37,134 bases of DNA from Hymenopellis radicata (Eukaryota > Basidiomycota > Agaricomycetes > Agaricales > Physalacriaceae). Shown here piece after piece: positions 9,876-18,714 of the stretch. The stretch's first letter is position 1, and each line of letters starts with the position of its first letter. The DNA lies in contig JADNRX010000509.1 of the NCBI GenBank assembly GCA_015501595.1, positions 1-37,134 on the forward strand. Reading direction: 5' to 3'. Under the pieces are notes generated by a model. That model was not told the origin of the DNA. It was given only the letters and a program-made list of their open reading frames with translations, and searched no databases. A program made the position numbers and the translations under genes.

Positions 9876-9919
9876 GAGTCGTCTCGATTTTGGCCCATGG
9901 GCCAAAATCGATTCGACTC
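9876..9919. repeat. 44-bp near-perfect palindrome
   Basis: A perfect 28-bp core (9884-9911; arm TCGATTTTGGCCCA) is extended by GAGTCG and CGACTC arms after one 2-bp mismatched step. It sits 80 bp downstream of the 36-bp palindrome. The two palindromes do not share sequence. Confidence 0.93.
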
Positions 9920-10010
9920 GATCATCGACATCACTCTTCTTGCTCCCACTGCCACACTTTTCTCTTTCCTCTCTCACCCGCTCTCTACCACTTTGGATGG
10001 CGTTGGCTCG

Positions 10011-10260
10011 AACGCGTAAGCCGTCAAATCAACGACGCAGCCTACATCTAAGCCCTCAGAAATGGGGCGTCCAAGCTCAGACGCTGAGCCCGGCGTAAAC
10101 CCTCCAACGAGGTTGCTAATCTGGATATTCCTCGCTGATGGATGACAGCCGACGACCCCGCTGAGCCGGGCAATGACAGACGCCGGAGATGGCACCGAAG
10201 GTGGTGGGTTGAGTGGGGAGGAGATTTCACGCGAAGACACGCAGCAGACGCATGCAGAGG
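10011..10260 (+). repeat. Diverged direct repeat, copy 1
   Basis: Shares many aligned blocks with about 10872-11130: AACGCGTA.GCCGTCAA, GACGCAGCCTAC, AAATGGGGC.TCCAAGCTCA, GGCGTAAACCCTCC, AACGAGGTTGC, GACAGACGCC and TGCAGAGGG. It is clearly homologous but much more diverged than the HSP70 duplication. Together the copies bracket the degenerate ubiquitin-like sequence at 10720-10812. No intact reading frame runs through either copy. Confidence 0.7.
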
Positions 10261-10719
10261 GATGAGCATGAGCTCCGCTGACATGGTAAGCTTTTTCTTA
10301 TTTTCGTTTGACGACCATCCTGCAGCTATCGGGCAGCAACGCCGCCTCTCATCCCCTTCTTCACCATGCTCACGCCCCTCCATGCCAACTTTGCTGATTT
10401 TCTCCTACTTTTAACATCACCATCCATAGGATCTCCTGCTCAGCGATATCTCTGTTGATGAGCTGCGATACCAGCTACACGTCCTCAGTGCTTCTCCTCA
10501 AGCGTGTGTATTTTCTTTTCCCCACCTCACCTTTGTCTCAACCACTTCCTGTCGAGAATAGCCCGGCAGCTGCGGACACTCCAGCAGAACTTACGACGCG
10601 TCGCCGTGTGCTGCCTGCCTCGTCTGGCTCTCCTATCGCCGTGCTCAACATCAGTAACTGAATTCGGTATGTCGTCTTCTTATCTTCATCGATTATCTTC
10701 ATCGAGGTCAACAGCTTAT

Positions 10720-10812
10720 CAGGAAGACATTCCTCCTGACCAGCAACACTAAATCTTCGCTGGCAAGCTGTTCGAACACGGTCTCACGCTGCCTGACTGC
10801 AAGATCCACTGA
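10720..10812 (+). pseudogene. Degenerate ubiquitin-like sequence
   Basis: In one frame the DNA reads QEDIPPDQQH, a stop, IFAGKLFEHGLTLPDCKIH and a stop. This matches the ubiquitin region [27 protein letters not shown] at most positions. Two in-frame stops and absence of the MQIFVKTLTG start and the LRGG tail show it is a relic. It is only about 450 bp upstream of the second HSP70 pseudogene, which also contains a ubiquitin fragment. Preceding sequence at 10431-10500 (DLLLSDISVDELRYQLHVL, after a GTAAGC...CATAG intron-like stretch) may be another exon relic of the same locus. Confidence 0.6.
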
Positions 10813-10871
10813 GCTCATCACTCTTCTTCCCGGATCGCCTCCCATCGACTTCGATGTCGTTGATATCCCGG

Positions 10872-11130
10872 AACGCGTAGGCCGTCAATTCGACGACGCA
10901 GCCTACGTGTAAGCCCCCCGAAATGGGGCATCCAAGCTCACGCTGTCTGGGCTGAGCAACGGCGTAAACCCTCCGGATCCAACGAGGTTGCCAGCATGGA
11001 TATCGCTATCAACGCGACAGACGCCAAAGACGACGACGCTGGAGATGGTGGATGACATCGAAGGAGTGGTGTGAAGAGACGCCGCGGATGCGACTTCCCA
11101 CCTGCAGAGGGCGAGTATGGGCTGAACGGG
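10872..11130 (+). repeat. Diverged direct repeat, copy 2
   Basis: This is the partner of 10011-10260, with extra short insertions (for example GGATCC before AACGAGGTTG). It ends about 135 bp upstream of the ATG of the second HSP70 pseudogene, so it may include old promoter sequence of that locus. Confidence 0.68.
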
Positions 11131-12064
11131 CGTCGCCTTTGACCACTTGGCTTCCATGGACTTCTCTAAGACTACTTTGCTTTCTTTTCCCAATCTTCAA
11201 AACTAGGTCAGCTCCCGCTCTCATCATCCTCTGTCTCCGCATTTTCTTACCTGTTCATGACAGAATGTCGTCCTCAAAAGCTATTGGTATTGACTTCGGT
11301 ACCACCTACTCGTAAGTATTTACTGCTGTGGCGTTTTCCTATTCTTTTCTGACTGTTTTCTTTATAGTTGTGTCGGTGTCTGGCAGAACGATCGTGTCGA
11401 GATCATCGCCAACGACCAGGGTAACCGTACGACACCTTCCTACGTCTCGTTCTCCGACAACGAGCGTCTCAGAGTCGGTGATGCCGCAAAGAACCAGGTC
11501 GCCATGAACCCTGTCAACACGTAGGTTTTACTTTTTCTAAGCTATAGCGCGTACTGATCATCCTCGATTAGCGTGTTCGACGTCAAGCGTCTCATCGGTC
11601 GCAAGTTCTCGGACGCTGAAGTGCAGTTGGATAGGCGGAAAGCCTTATATCCAGGTCGAGTACCGTGGCGAGAACAAGGAATTCGTGAGTCTGCGCTAGT
11701 GAATAGCGCGGGTCGGGTTCGGGTCGGCGGACTAGTACCCGAACCCGACCCTCTGAACCACCCGAACCCGCCACGTCGGGTACGGGTTTTACATCGGGTT
11801 ACCCTCGGGTATGGAAAGGGTGACGGGTGTACCCATACCCGTGGGCGATGGAGAGGCTGGACACGGACATAGGGCTCCTCGTAGTGTTTTTTCGTGCGCG
11901 CCGACGACCCCCAGGCAATTGCACAGGGGTAATCGACGAGCACGAGACATACTGCCCGAACCCGGCTGCTTGAGAGCTGGAACTACTGTTTGCAACGGAA
12001 TGCGCGCGCGACGCCGTCCAGCCCCGGCGCCTGTGGACACGAACGTTCAAAAAGAACCACGCGT

Positions 12065-12106
12065 CATTGTAGAAATAGTGTTGGGCGCCGTCGTGAAGAC
12101 GAGTGC
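12065..12106 (+). repeat. Internal repeat of hAT-like element, left copy
   Basis: GTAGAAATAGTG followed by GCCGTCGTGAAGACGAG matches two related units near the right end (14312-14349 and 14463-14500), all in the same orientation. Such repeats may be additional binding sites or remnants of a composite origin. Confidence 0.55.
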
Positions 12107-13545
12107 ATCAGGAAAAACCCCACTGACAAATTCCTTCAAAAATGTTAAGTAAAAGCCAATATTTCTAGAATTAGCACAATGTGCTTGTTTCAGTTGGAAA
12201 CAGGTACAAAAAACTTGCCAATCACACTTTTCGCTCCTTGTTCTGCCAAATAAGTCGGAATCCGGGAGTCTTTGTGTTAAGAAAATGGTTGAATATTTTG
12301 ACACCTCATAGAGCCTCTACGGCCTCTCTTGATCAACGAAGTCGCAGTCCCGATTGTTGGTGTGGGGGCAGTAGCCAGGTCAACGTCAATGAAGCAAAAG
12401 TGGAAGTCGGTCAAAACGCAAATTGTTCAAGTCCATTTCAAACTCCGCACCGGACCGATGTACCGACCAGCCCGGTACATCAAAACGAACCATGGCCAAA
12501 CACGGTTTGATATATCTTGCCTTCAATCCACGACCTACCAGACACTTCCGACCACTGCGTGCGGCGAGCACATAGTTTTTCGCGTCAATGTCGCCGCGTT
12601 GCCGCTCCGCTGGCGCCCCGCAACACTGGTGACCTGTGAGGAGCACATTTTTACACAGCAGAGACAGCAGGTGCGTCTTTTTGTCTGTCCTTGCGTACTT
12701 TTACAACGCAAGTTCCACTACTCACTCCTTTCCAGTCCACCGACGAGCTTTAGCTGTGACTGGACAGCTCGGACGCTGGAACACGGGTCCGTGAGTCTTT
12801 TCATTTGCAGTACGCGCCTCCCCATCCTCTATGTGGACTTACCTCAGCTCTCCAGCCAGCTAATCCCCTCTGCCTGCGACACGACGACGTCCACATGTTG
12901 GACCGCGACGAAGCCGATACGACTGCAAGGAATACGGTAGGCATGAGCGAGATGGTAGCGCACCCGACTGGCCCGACCACCTCCGGAACGCGGGATACAC
13001 CAAGGGCAACGATCAACTGTTGACCGTCTGTACAATAACCAAGGCTCAGATGATGAGAATCACAACGCTGACGAGCACGACCGGAATGAGGACTTATGGG
13101 CTCTTGGGGTGTTGCCGTATTGCATGTTAACTGGAAAGGCGAGTGTCAACTCCCTGTTTCGCTTTCTCGCTAATGAGGTAACAGATGCAACAAGGAAGAG
13201 GTACTCGAAGGCTCTGCCCCAGAACTACATGGAATAGACGATGCCGCCGTTGAGTGTCTCTCTACGTCAGGGATACCGACCCTCGTCTGCTTAGGACGTT
13301 ACGCGCCTCATGTTCTTTTGTGGCAGGCTAGTCGCACTTTTTTCCTTCCGCCGCTTCCCGCTAACGAGTCTATACTAGTGCAGGACCTACTTGTCAGTCG
13401 AGAGACATCCGCGCCGTGGTTGACGTGATCCCGAAGCATGGGTTGTCCGTTTCGTCGGTTTGGTTAGGGATTTTCTCTTGCTCTCCCCATTGTGCCTATG
13501 CAAGCGTTGTGAGGCAAGGTTCACGGCTCGGTGGCTGCAGTTAGT

Positions 13546-13782
13546 TACTGTAGACTTTCATTCAATTCGTCGGGCCATGTGACCTGTGACCGGTCCGACG
13601 AAATTATGGTTTCGTCGAATTACCATATATGGTAATTGCCGCCGCGGCGGAGCTGTGGCGGGAGGCTGGCGGGGGCCCCGCCGGGGACTTTTTCTCAATT
13701 TTCGCTGTGACTCTTGTGACTTTTCGTCGATTTCGGATCCTCTGTGACCCGTGACCGACGAATTGAATTAAAGTGTACAGTA
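13546..13782. mobile_element. MITE family B, copy 1 (233 bp), nested in hAT-like element
   Basis: The element spans 13548-13780, flanked by TA (13546-13547 and 13781-13782). The terminal inverted repeats are CTGTAGACTTTCATTC and CTGTACACTTTAATTC read inward, both followed by AATTCGTCGG. The interior has GTGACC/GGTCAC units and a GGGGGCCCCGCC block. There is no coding capacity. It is the same length as the copy at 17970-18202, though their interiors have diverged considerably. Confidence 0.82.
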
Positions 13783-14281
13783 TTTACTCTTATGCTACCT
13801 CTGTATTGCAGTAGTACCCAGCTGTATCAATGTGTACTCAAATATATGATGTTTTGACCACTTTCCATCTGTGTGTAAGGCCCAATAAGCTGAATCTCAT
13901 ACTGTTTAACCCATGCTTACTCGTACCAACCTTGACTTCTCGAAGCTAAAACTGACTTTCCGCTGTTAAGGGGTTAGTGAATTTTTGCTATTTCTACTAT
14001 TCAACTAAAACAACTGAATATTGGTATTCTGAGCATATCTTAGGTATTTGAAGAGTTTTAGCAGGAATTTGCCAGTGGGGCAATTCCTGATGTGCGGCGG
14101 CGCGAAGGGAAGTGCTCAAAGAAGAAAAACCTGCAGAACAATGAAGGGTATGAGATTCAAGACATTCAAAGAAAATAAAATATGCACCTCCTGGCTAGGA
14201 CACGTCCGCGACGTCATCCAGCCCAATATCCAACATTGTTATCGGGGCGTTGAGCTCACCTGTGTCCTCTAGCAAGATCAC

Positions 14282-14500
14282 AGCCTTGTCGCGAGGGCTT
14301 ATGCGTTGCGGATCGTCATAGAAATGGTGCTGTCACGAAGACGAGCCCCACAAACCGCAGAACACGCAAATTCAGCAAGGCGGGGCGAATTCAACGGCTA
14401 AGCGCCCGCGTCCGCTGTTCCGTAGGAGGGCGGCCTCGTCCCGAGGGCTTACGCGGGACTGGATGTAGTCGAAGTAGCGCCGTCACGAAGACGAGCGCCT
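14282..14500 (+). repeat. Pair of ~70-bp direct repeats near right end of hAT-like element
   Basis: The unit at 14282-14349 (AGCCTTGTCGCGAGGGCTTA ... TGTCACGAAGACGAG) and the unit at 14431-14500 (GCCTCGTCCCGAGGGCTTAC ... CGTCACGAAGACGAG) align over their whole length with scattered differences. The second half of the unit also matches 12065-12106. Confidence 0.6.
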
Positions 14501-15989
14501 CAAAACACCCCGGAGCAAATCCAAGGGCGTGGCAGCCGGCGCCCAGCCAAACACGCCATCCAAAGCCGCGCACCACGAAGGAGAGAGAAGAGAAAAGCCC
14601 CAGAAAGAGTTCCGGGGTCGACGAGCACGATGTCGCCGTCGTGCTGTGATAGTAAGAGGTAGGAGATGCGATCTGGGCTGTCCGATCGTTATCCGGCAAT
14701 TGCCGGGACGCTCGGGCAGCTCGGCGATCAAAGAAATTGTTCCGCAACGTCGTTTCTCGACGACGTTGGCCTTGTTTGAGGTCAAAAAAATTCAAGAAAA
14801 TTCTATAAAATATGTACATTTACCCTTGCCTTACCACACTACTGAGCACTTACGAGGATCGGGTCCTCAAAAGGGTAACGGGTAGGGGCCGGGTCACAGA
14901 CCGCCAACCCGAGCCCGACCCGCTATTGTACCCGATGATGACCCTGTCCGGGTGACCCGAACCCGCGCTATTCACTAGTCTGCGCCTTGTCTCTTATAGA
15001 TTTTGTCTGATTGTACATCCAGTCTCCTGAAGAAATCTCGTCCATGGTCTTCCTCAAGATGAAGGAGACTACCGAGTCTTACCTCGGTATCACGGTCACC
15101 ACCACTGTCCCCGCCTATTTCAACGACTCCCAGCGTCGGGTCACCAAGGATACTGGTACCATATCGGGTATGAACGTTCTCTGTATCATCAACGAGCCCA
15201 CCGCTTCCGTCATCGCGTACGGTCTTGATAAGAAAGTCACTGGCGGCGCAACGTTCTTATTTTCGATCTCGGAGGAGGAACTTTCGATGTTTCCCTGTTG
15301 ACCATCGAGGAGGGTATCTTCGAGGTCAAGGCCACCGCCGGTGACACTCACTTGGGTGGTGAGGACTTTGACAACCGTCTCGTCAACCATTTCGTCCAGG
15401 AGTTCAAACGCAAGAACGAGAAGGGTACGCATATCTCATCTAATAATCTCACGTCTATATCTAACTTGATCTTTTAGACTTGTCATCCAACCTTCGTGCT
15501 CTCCGCGTCGTCTGCGCACTGCTTGCAAGCATTCCAAGTGCACACTCTCCAATTGTCCGCCACGATCGATAATGTGACGGTGAAAGCCCGTCCGACCGGC
15601 AGCGCCTCATCTTTGCTGGAAAGCAGCTCGAGGCGGCCATGCCCGTTCCCAGCCACCTTCCTCTCCCCCCACTTCCCCCATTTTGCATTGATTTCGGCGC
15701 CGGTATGCGGATTGCTCTTTTGAGCATTTTGCGCCGCGCCGATATCTGAACCGCCTCTCAACCACGCCGTGCTCGGGGTCTCTTAGCGATTACACACCGG
15801 TATTCCATCAGTAGAAATGATTTGTAGTATATACATATTGATAAACATTGAACTGGACGCGTGCGCGCGCCACAATTCGCCGCGCCTGCGCTCACCAGGC
15901 AGCGCGATTTTTTGAGGGACTTTAAAAAAAAAAAAAAAAAAAAAAAATAGGGGGACGGGGGGGTTAGGGTTAGGGCTCAAATAAGGAAA

Positions 15990-16053
15990 AAAAGAGGGGG
16001 GATTCGAACTCTCGCTCGGGCGAGTATTGACCGAGGCGTGACTTGGGCCACGT
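15990..16053 (-). other. tRNA-like pol III boxes, second copy
   Basis: This is the duplicate of 2789-2852, with one extra G in the G run beside the B-box-like GAGTTCGAATCCCC. It belongs to the HSP70-block duplication, not to an independent insertion. Confidence 0.35.
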
Positions 16054-16165
16054 GGATTCATCGGTTTCAATCGGTGTCAAATCGGTGTCGTCGGGGAAAA
16101 TCGGTGTATTTTGGTGTGCTTACCCAATTTCGGAGTCCCCTCCGCATGGCGATGTAGCCCCCCAG

Positions 16166-16695
16166 ACCCCCGAGAAGATATATTCCCACCACCCGAACCC
16201 CGAACCCGAACCCCTAACCCCGAGAACTTAGGCTTCGGTTTCCGAAGCCTAAGTGTAGGGCGCGCGCCGAAGCGTCACCAACCTACCCTAACCTCCCGCC
16301 TAACCAACCTAACCCAATCCTAACCGGAATCCATCCGTCACCACACACTGCGCCACATCGGGGACCCTTTGTCCTACCAAATAAGGAAATAGCGGGTCGG
16401 GCGCACCTATCGTTCCAATTCTAGTCATTCTGTACAAGGGGTACTGATTTTAGTTGTTTTTTGTCGAAGAAATTGCAAATACAGCATAATAACTGAAAAC
16501 GGTACCGAATTCAGTCGTTTTGCAGTCGTCGACGAATAACTAATAGTACGGTTTTTGTCATCCCTCGTAATTTAGCCAAGATTGTCCAACGCGAAATCAC
16601 CTGATTTCAACAAGAAAGCTGGGGAGGGAGATTTTTCAGGCCTACCAGTTGTTGTTACCAAACCGAGTTGAAAGGTGTGTTGTCTTGCTCGCTAC
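16166..16695. other. Gene-free, C-rich degenerate telomere-like stretch
   Basis: Immediately after the duplication edge, 16185-16325 is full of CCCGAACC, CCCTAACC and CCTAACC units, a degenerate C-rich tract resembling TTAGGG-type telomeric repeats read on the C strand. The rest, to 16695, holds no gene I can support. Confidence 0.5.
16226..16254. repeat. Perfect 13-bp stem hairpin with TTT loop
   Basis: ACTTAGGCTTCGG, TTT, then CCGAAGCCTAAGT. It could form a stable hairpin in RNA or single-stranded DNA. It is embedded in the C-rich tract and is not followed by a T run, so it is not an obvious terminator. Confidence 0.9.
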
Positions 16696-16954
16696 TACTG
16701 TACTATTACGACCTAGTCTTCATGGGGTGTTACCCGTTACGCATACTCTTCACAGATGTTGCTCTTCATTCAGGGTCCAATTTCCTTATATGGGCAGGCG
16801 GGAGCGGCGGCGGTAGTCGCCGCCCCTAAAAATTTCCTTTTTGGGCCTTACCTGGGGCCCAATTTTGGCCGTTACGCGTTATGGTAGCATGAACTCTTCA
16901 TTTCACAGGTCCCCGTTACGCGTTATGCGAAGACTAGACCGTAATAGTACAGTA
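16696..16954. mobile_element. MITE family A, copy 2 (255 bp)
   Basis: The element spans 16698-16952, flanked by TA on both sides. Its length is the same as at 6635-6889 and the sequence is nearly identical, apart from the GC-rich centre (GGCGGTAGTCGCCGCCCC) and a few bases near the right end. It lies just upstream of the Ser/Pro-rich ORF. The high similarity suggests recent movement. Confidence 0.88.
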
Positions 16955-16967
16955 CGGCCGATACTCA

Positions 16968-17918
16968 TTGACCGGTTCCAGTTTTCTCGCACCACTTTCG
17001 CCAACAATTAAGAAACACTTGAATGTCAAAACAACTGGCAGGAAGCTACTACCCCCTACTCAATCGAAAAAGACGCTGGTGTCTTCGACATCCGCCGTCC
17101 CGACTCAGAGCTCTGCATCTTCTCAGTCCCATGCACTAGCCAAGTCTACGTCTTCTGTCTTACACTCGACGGCACACGCTCCCCCGTCAGGCGATCGTAT
17201 CCGACCACCTCGCGATGTGGCTACCAACAACAGTCAGTCCTCGATAACGATGCATCGTGAAGTCACGATACCCATCCGACCAACCCTTCCCTCTAAGCCA
17301 TCGACATCCAGCCTGGATGCGCCCAACGGCCCGGGTTCAGCACGTCCTGCTCGACCGGCGCATACCTTGGCCAAATCTACCTCTTCCACGAGGCCAGTCC
17401 GACTTCCCTTCCGCACCCTGCCTCCCCCAACTTCAACCTTGAATAACGCTCAACGGGCACCTTTCCCCACAACTGTCGCATTCCCCTCCGGCGATAGTGA
17501 CGAAGGGACAGACCACGCTGTCCATAAATCCACACCCGCTGCACCGATTCTTCCTGTGCAAGGACTTCCTCGTCAAACACAAGTCCGGGCACATACGCGT
17601 AGTTTGTCTGGACGTCGTAGGCTCGAAATACCACAGCTTCCGAGGAAGGAGCCCGAGCCGTTCAAGCCTACCATTCTTCCTGTGCAAGGACTTCCTGGTC
17701 AAACACAAGTCCGGGCACATACGCGTACGCGTAGTTTATTTGGACGTCGTAGGCTCGAAATACCACAGCTTCCGAGGAAGGAGCCCGAGCCGTTCAAGCC
17801 TACCAGGCAGCCTGCACCGAGTGCAGCGGCGGCGGCAAGTCAGGAGGCAGCCACGAAGGCCTCTTCGACATTCAAGCCAGTCGCGACCGGCGTGAGGCGG
17901 CCAATACATCTTCGATAA
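16968..17918 (+). CDS. Ser/Pro/Thr-rich hypothetical protein, start unclear
   Basis: An open frame from just after a stop at 16935-16937 to TAA at 17916-17918, about 316 residues from the first non-ATG start codon (TTG at 16968). The first in-frame ATG is more than 80 codons in, so the true N-terminus may come from an upstream exon or may have been removed by the adjacent MITE. The protein is low-complexity and basic (SSASSQSHALAKSTSS, a repeated HxLAKSTSS motif) and contains a 42-residue tandem repeat beginning ILPVQGLP and ending EPEPFKPT. No domain is recognised. It may be an unstructured cytoskeletal or nuclear protein, or a non-functional remnant. It is bracketed by MITE A and MITE B. 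Confidence 0.45.
   Translation: MTGSSFLAPLSPTIKKHLNVKTTGRKLLPPTQSKKTLVSSTSAVPTQSSASSQSHALAKSTSSVLHSTAHAPPSGDRIRPPRDVATNNSQSSITMHREVTIPIRPTLPSKPSTSSLDAPNGPGSARPARPAHTLAKSTSSTRPVRLPFRTLPPPTSTLNNAQRAPFPTTVAFPSGDSDEGTDHAVHKSTPAAPILPVQGLPRQTQVRAHTRSLSGRRRLEIPQLPRKEPEPFKPTILPVQGLPGQTQVRAHTRTRSLFGRRRLEIPQLPRKEPEPFKPTRQPAPSAAAAASQEAATKASSTFKPVATGVRRPIHLR
17547..17804 (+). repeat. Two tandem ~126/132-bp units inside the Ser/Pro-rich ORF
   Basis: The first unit is 17547-17672 and the second 17673-17804. They are nearly identical; the second has an extra in-frame ACGCGT (Thr-Arg) and a few substitutions. Both copies keep the frame, consistent with a coding sequence or a very recent duplication. Confidence 0.9.
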
Positions 17919-17967
17919 AACCGGAGGCTAGGGCTAATGTGACGACTGCTGCCAAAGCTTCCCATAG

Positions 17968-18204
17968 TACTGTGGCATTTCGATCAATTCGTCGGTCACA
18001 GGTCACAGCGACCGACGAAACGACGAAATGTCACAGTAGTCACTGAAAATTTCGCTCAAAACACCCTGGCGGGGCCCCCGCCGGCCTCCCGACGCGGCTC
18101 CGCCGCATCGGCAATTACTAAATAAGGAAATTCGACGAAACCGAAATTTCGTCGCACCAGTCACACATCACATGGTGCGACGAATTGATCGAAATTGGAC
18201 AGTA
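17968..18204. mobile_element. MITE family B, copy 2 (233 bp)
   Basis: The element spans 17970-18202, flanked by TA. Ends read inward are CTGTGGCATTTCGATC and CTGTCCAATTTCGATC, both continuing AATTCGTCG. The centre contains GGCGGGGCCCCCGCCGG. It separates the Ser/Pro-rich ORF from the fungalysin relic. Confidence 0.82.
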
Positions 18205-18417
18205 TGTACATACAGTATCTTTATTTCACTACTTCATCCTCTCATTGGATTCGCATACATACCACTTGTCTACTGCTATCCCACTCTCGTTGTTATCAGT
18301 TTCATTTTCTCGGGGTCAAACAAATCGTCTACTTACTGATCAACTTGGTAATGCACTCGGGGGAATCTTCGACAATAATACGAGGCCCTCGCGGAAAAGT
18401 TTCCCGACAGAGCTCAG

Positions 18418-18635
18418 AGGGGTTACATGGTTGGATCTGAAGCGCATCGAGGAGGAGGTGAAGGAAGACACATTTCTCTCTGTTCCAGAAGTCGTCACTT
18501 TCGGGGCCGTTCGCAACCCAGCTAGTAAGAAAATTTTGTAAGCGCGCAAGACATCCTTCGGCCATACCACCCTCCGTGGTTGGCACACACTCGCCAGTAC
18601 CGCCTCCAGTCATACGAATTCGTAAATGATGATGT
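18418..18635 (-). pseudogene. Fungalysin (M36) relic
   Basis: The minus-strand translation contains [10 protein letters not shown], then GGMAEG, then [12 protein letters not shown] joined directly to a VFLHLLLDALQIQPCNP segment. These match the intact fungalysin at 25255-27858 ([47 protein letters not shown]). Compared with that gene, the region between DDF and VVFLHL (including a whole exon) is deleted, and about 18 bp is missing between two ACGAAT-like sequences, removing the second zinc-binding His of HExxH; the first His codon reads Tyr. No flanking fungalysin exons remain. It is a dead fragment. Confidence 0.8.
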
Positions 18636-18714
18636 TGGTCTACAATGTCTGGTATACAACACGACATCTAACTCGGATTCATTCATTGTCGTGAACTGTG
18701 GAAGGGAGTCAGTC

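Larger units (their letters stand above)
11697..14977. mobile_element. hAT-like DNA transposon, 3,281 bp, non-autonomous
   Basis: The ends are inverted repeats: the left begins TAGTGAATAGCGCGGGT and the right end, read inward, begins with the same 17 bp. Similarity continues as TCGGGTC after a 5-bp indel. The element is bounded by an exact 8-bp direct repeat GTCTGCGC (11689-11696 and 14978-14985), and the unduplicated site is present once in copy 1 at about 1784-1791. An 8-bp target duplication with TAGNG-type ends is characteristic of the hAT superfamily. Subterminal regions are packed with CGGGT/ACCCG units, typical of transposase-binding sites. I found no hAT transposase or BED zinc finger in any frame, so it would need a transposase in trans. 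A 233-bp MITE is nested inside. Confidence 0.88.
11265..15749 (+). pseudogene. HSP70 pseudogene copy 2, with exon 1 and hAT-like insertion
   Basis: Starts with ATG at 11265 ([16 protein letters not shown], the HSP70 phosphate-1 motif), donor GTAAGT at 11312, and re-enters at CVGVWQND after a TTTATAG acceptor. The second intron (about 11521-11571) is intact. The third intron begins GTGAGTCTGCGC at 11685 and contains the 3.3-kb hAT-like element; its acceptor ATCCAG is near 15022. HSP70 homology resumes at [15 protein letters not shown] and runs through INEPTA, LDKK and [12 protein letters not shown], then joins the ubiquitin-like tail at about 15566. It shares the frame lesions of copy 1 (after SDAEVQ, before [10 protein letters not shown], after DLSSNLRAL). 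The C-terminal substrate-binding domain is missing altogether. Non-functional as a chaperone. Confidence 0.87.
11355..16165 (+). repeat. Segmental duplication, copy 2 (filled site)
   Basis: Partner of 1446-2964. After subtraction of 3,281 bp of transposon and 8 bp of duplicated target it is about 3 bp longer than copy 1. The two copies are in the same orientation about 9.9 kb apart, so they could recombine with loss of everything between. The block ends at GTAGCCCCCCAG, after which the sequences differ. Confidence 0.9.

Noticed and set aside
12329..12940. 203-codon ORF as a transposase of the hAT-like element
   Set aside because: The translation shows no hAT dimerisation motif, BED finger or catalytic pattern, and has the composition of a chance frame.
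17497..17895. 132-codon ORF overlapping the Ser/Pro-rich ORF
   Set aside because: It repeats only because the underlying DNA repeats; it is a shadow in another frame of the longer ORF.
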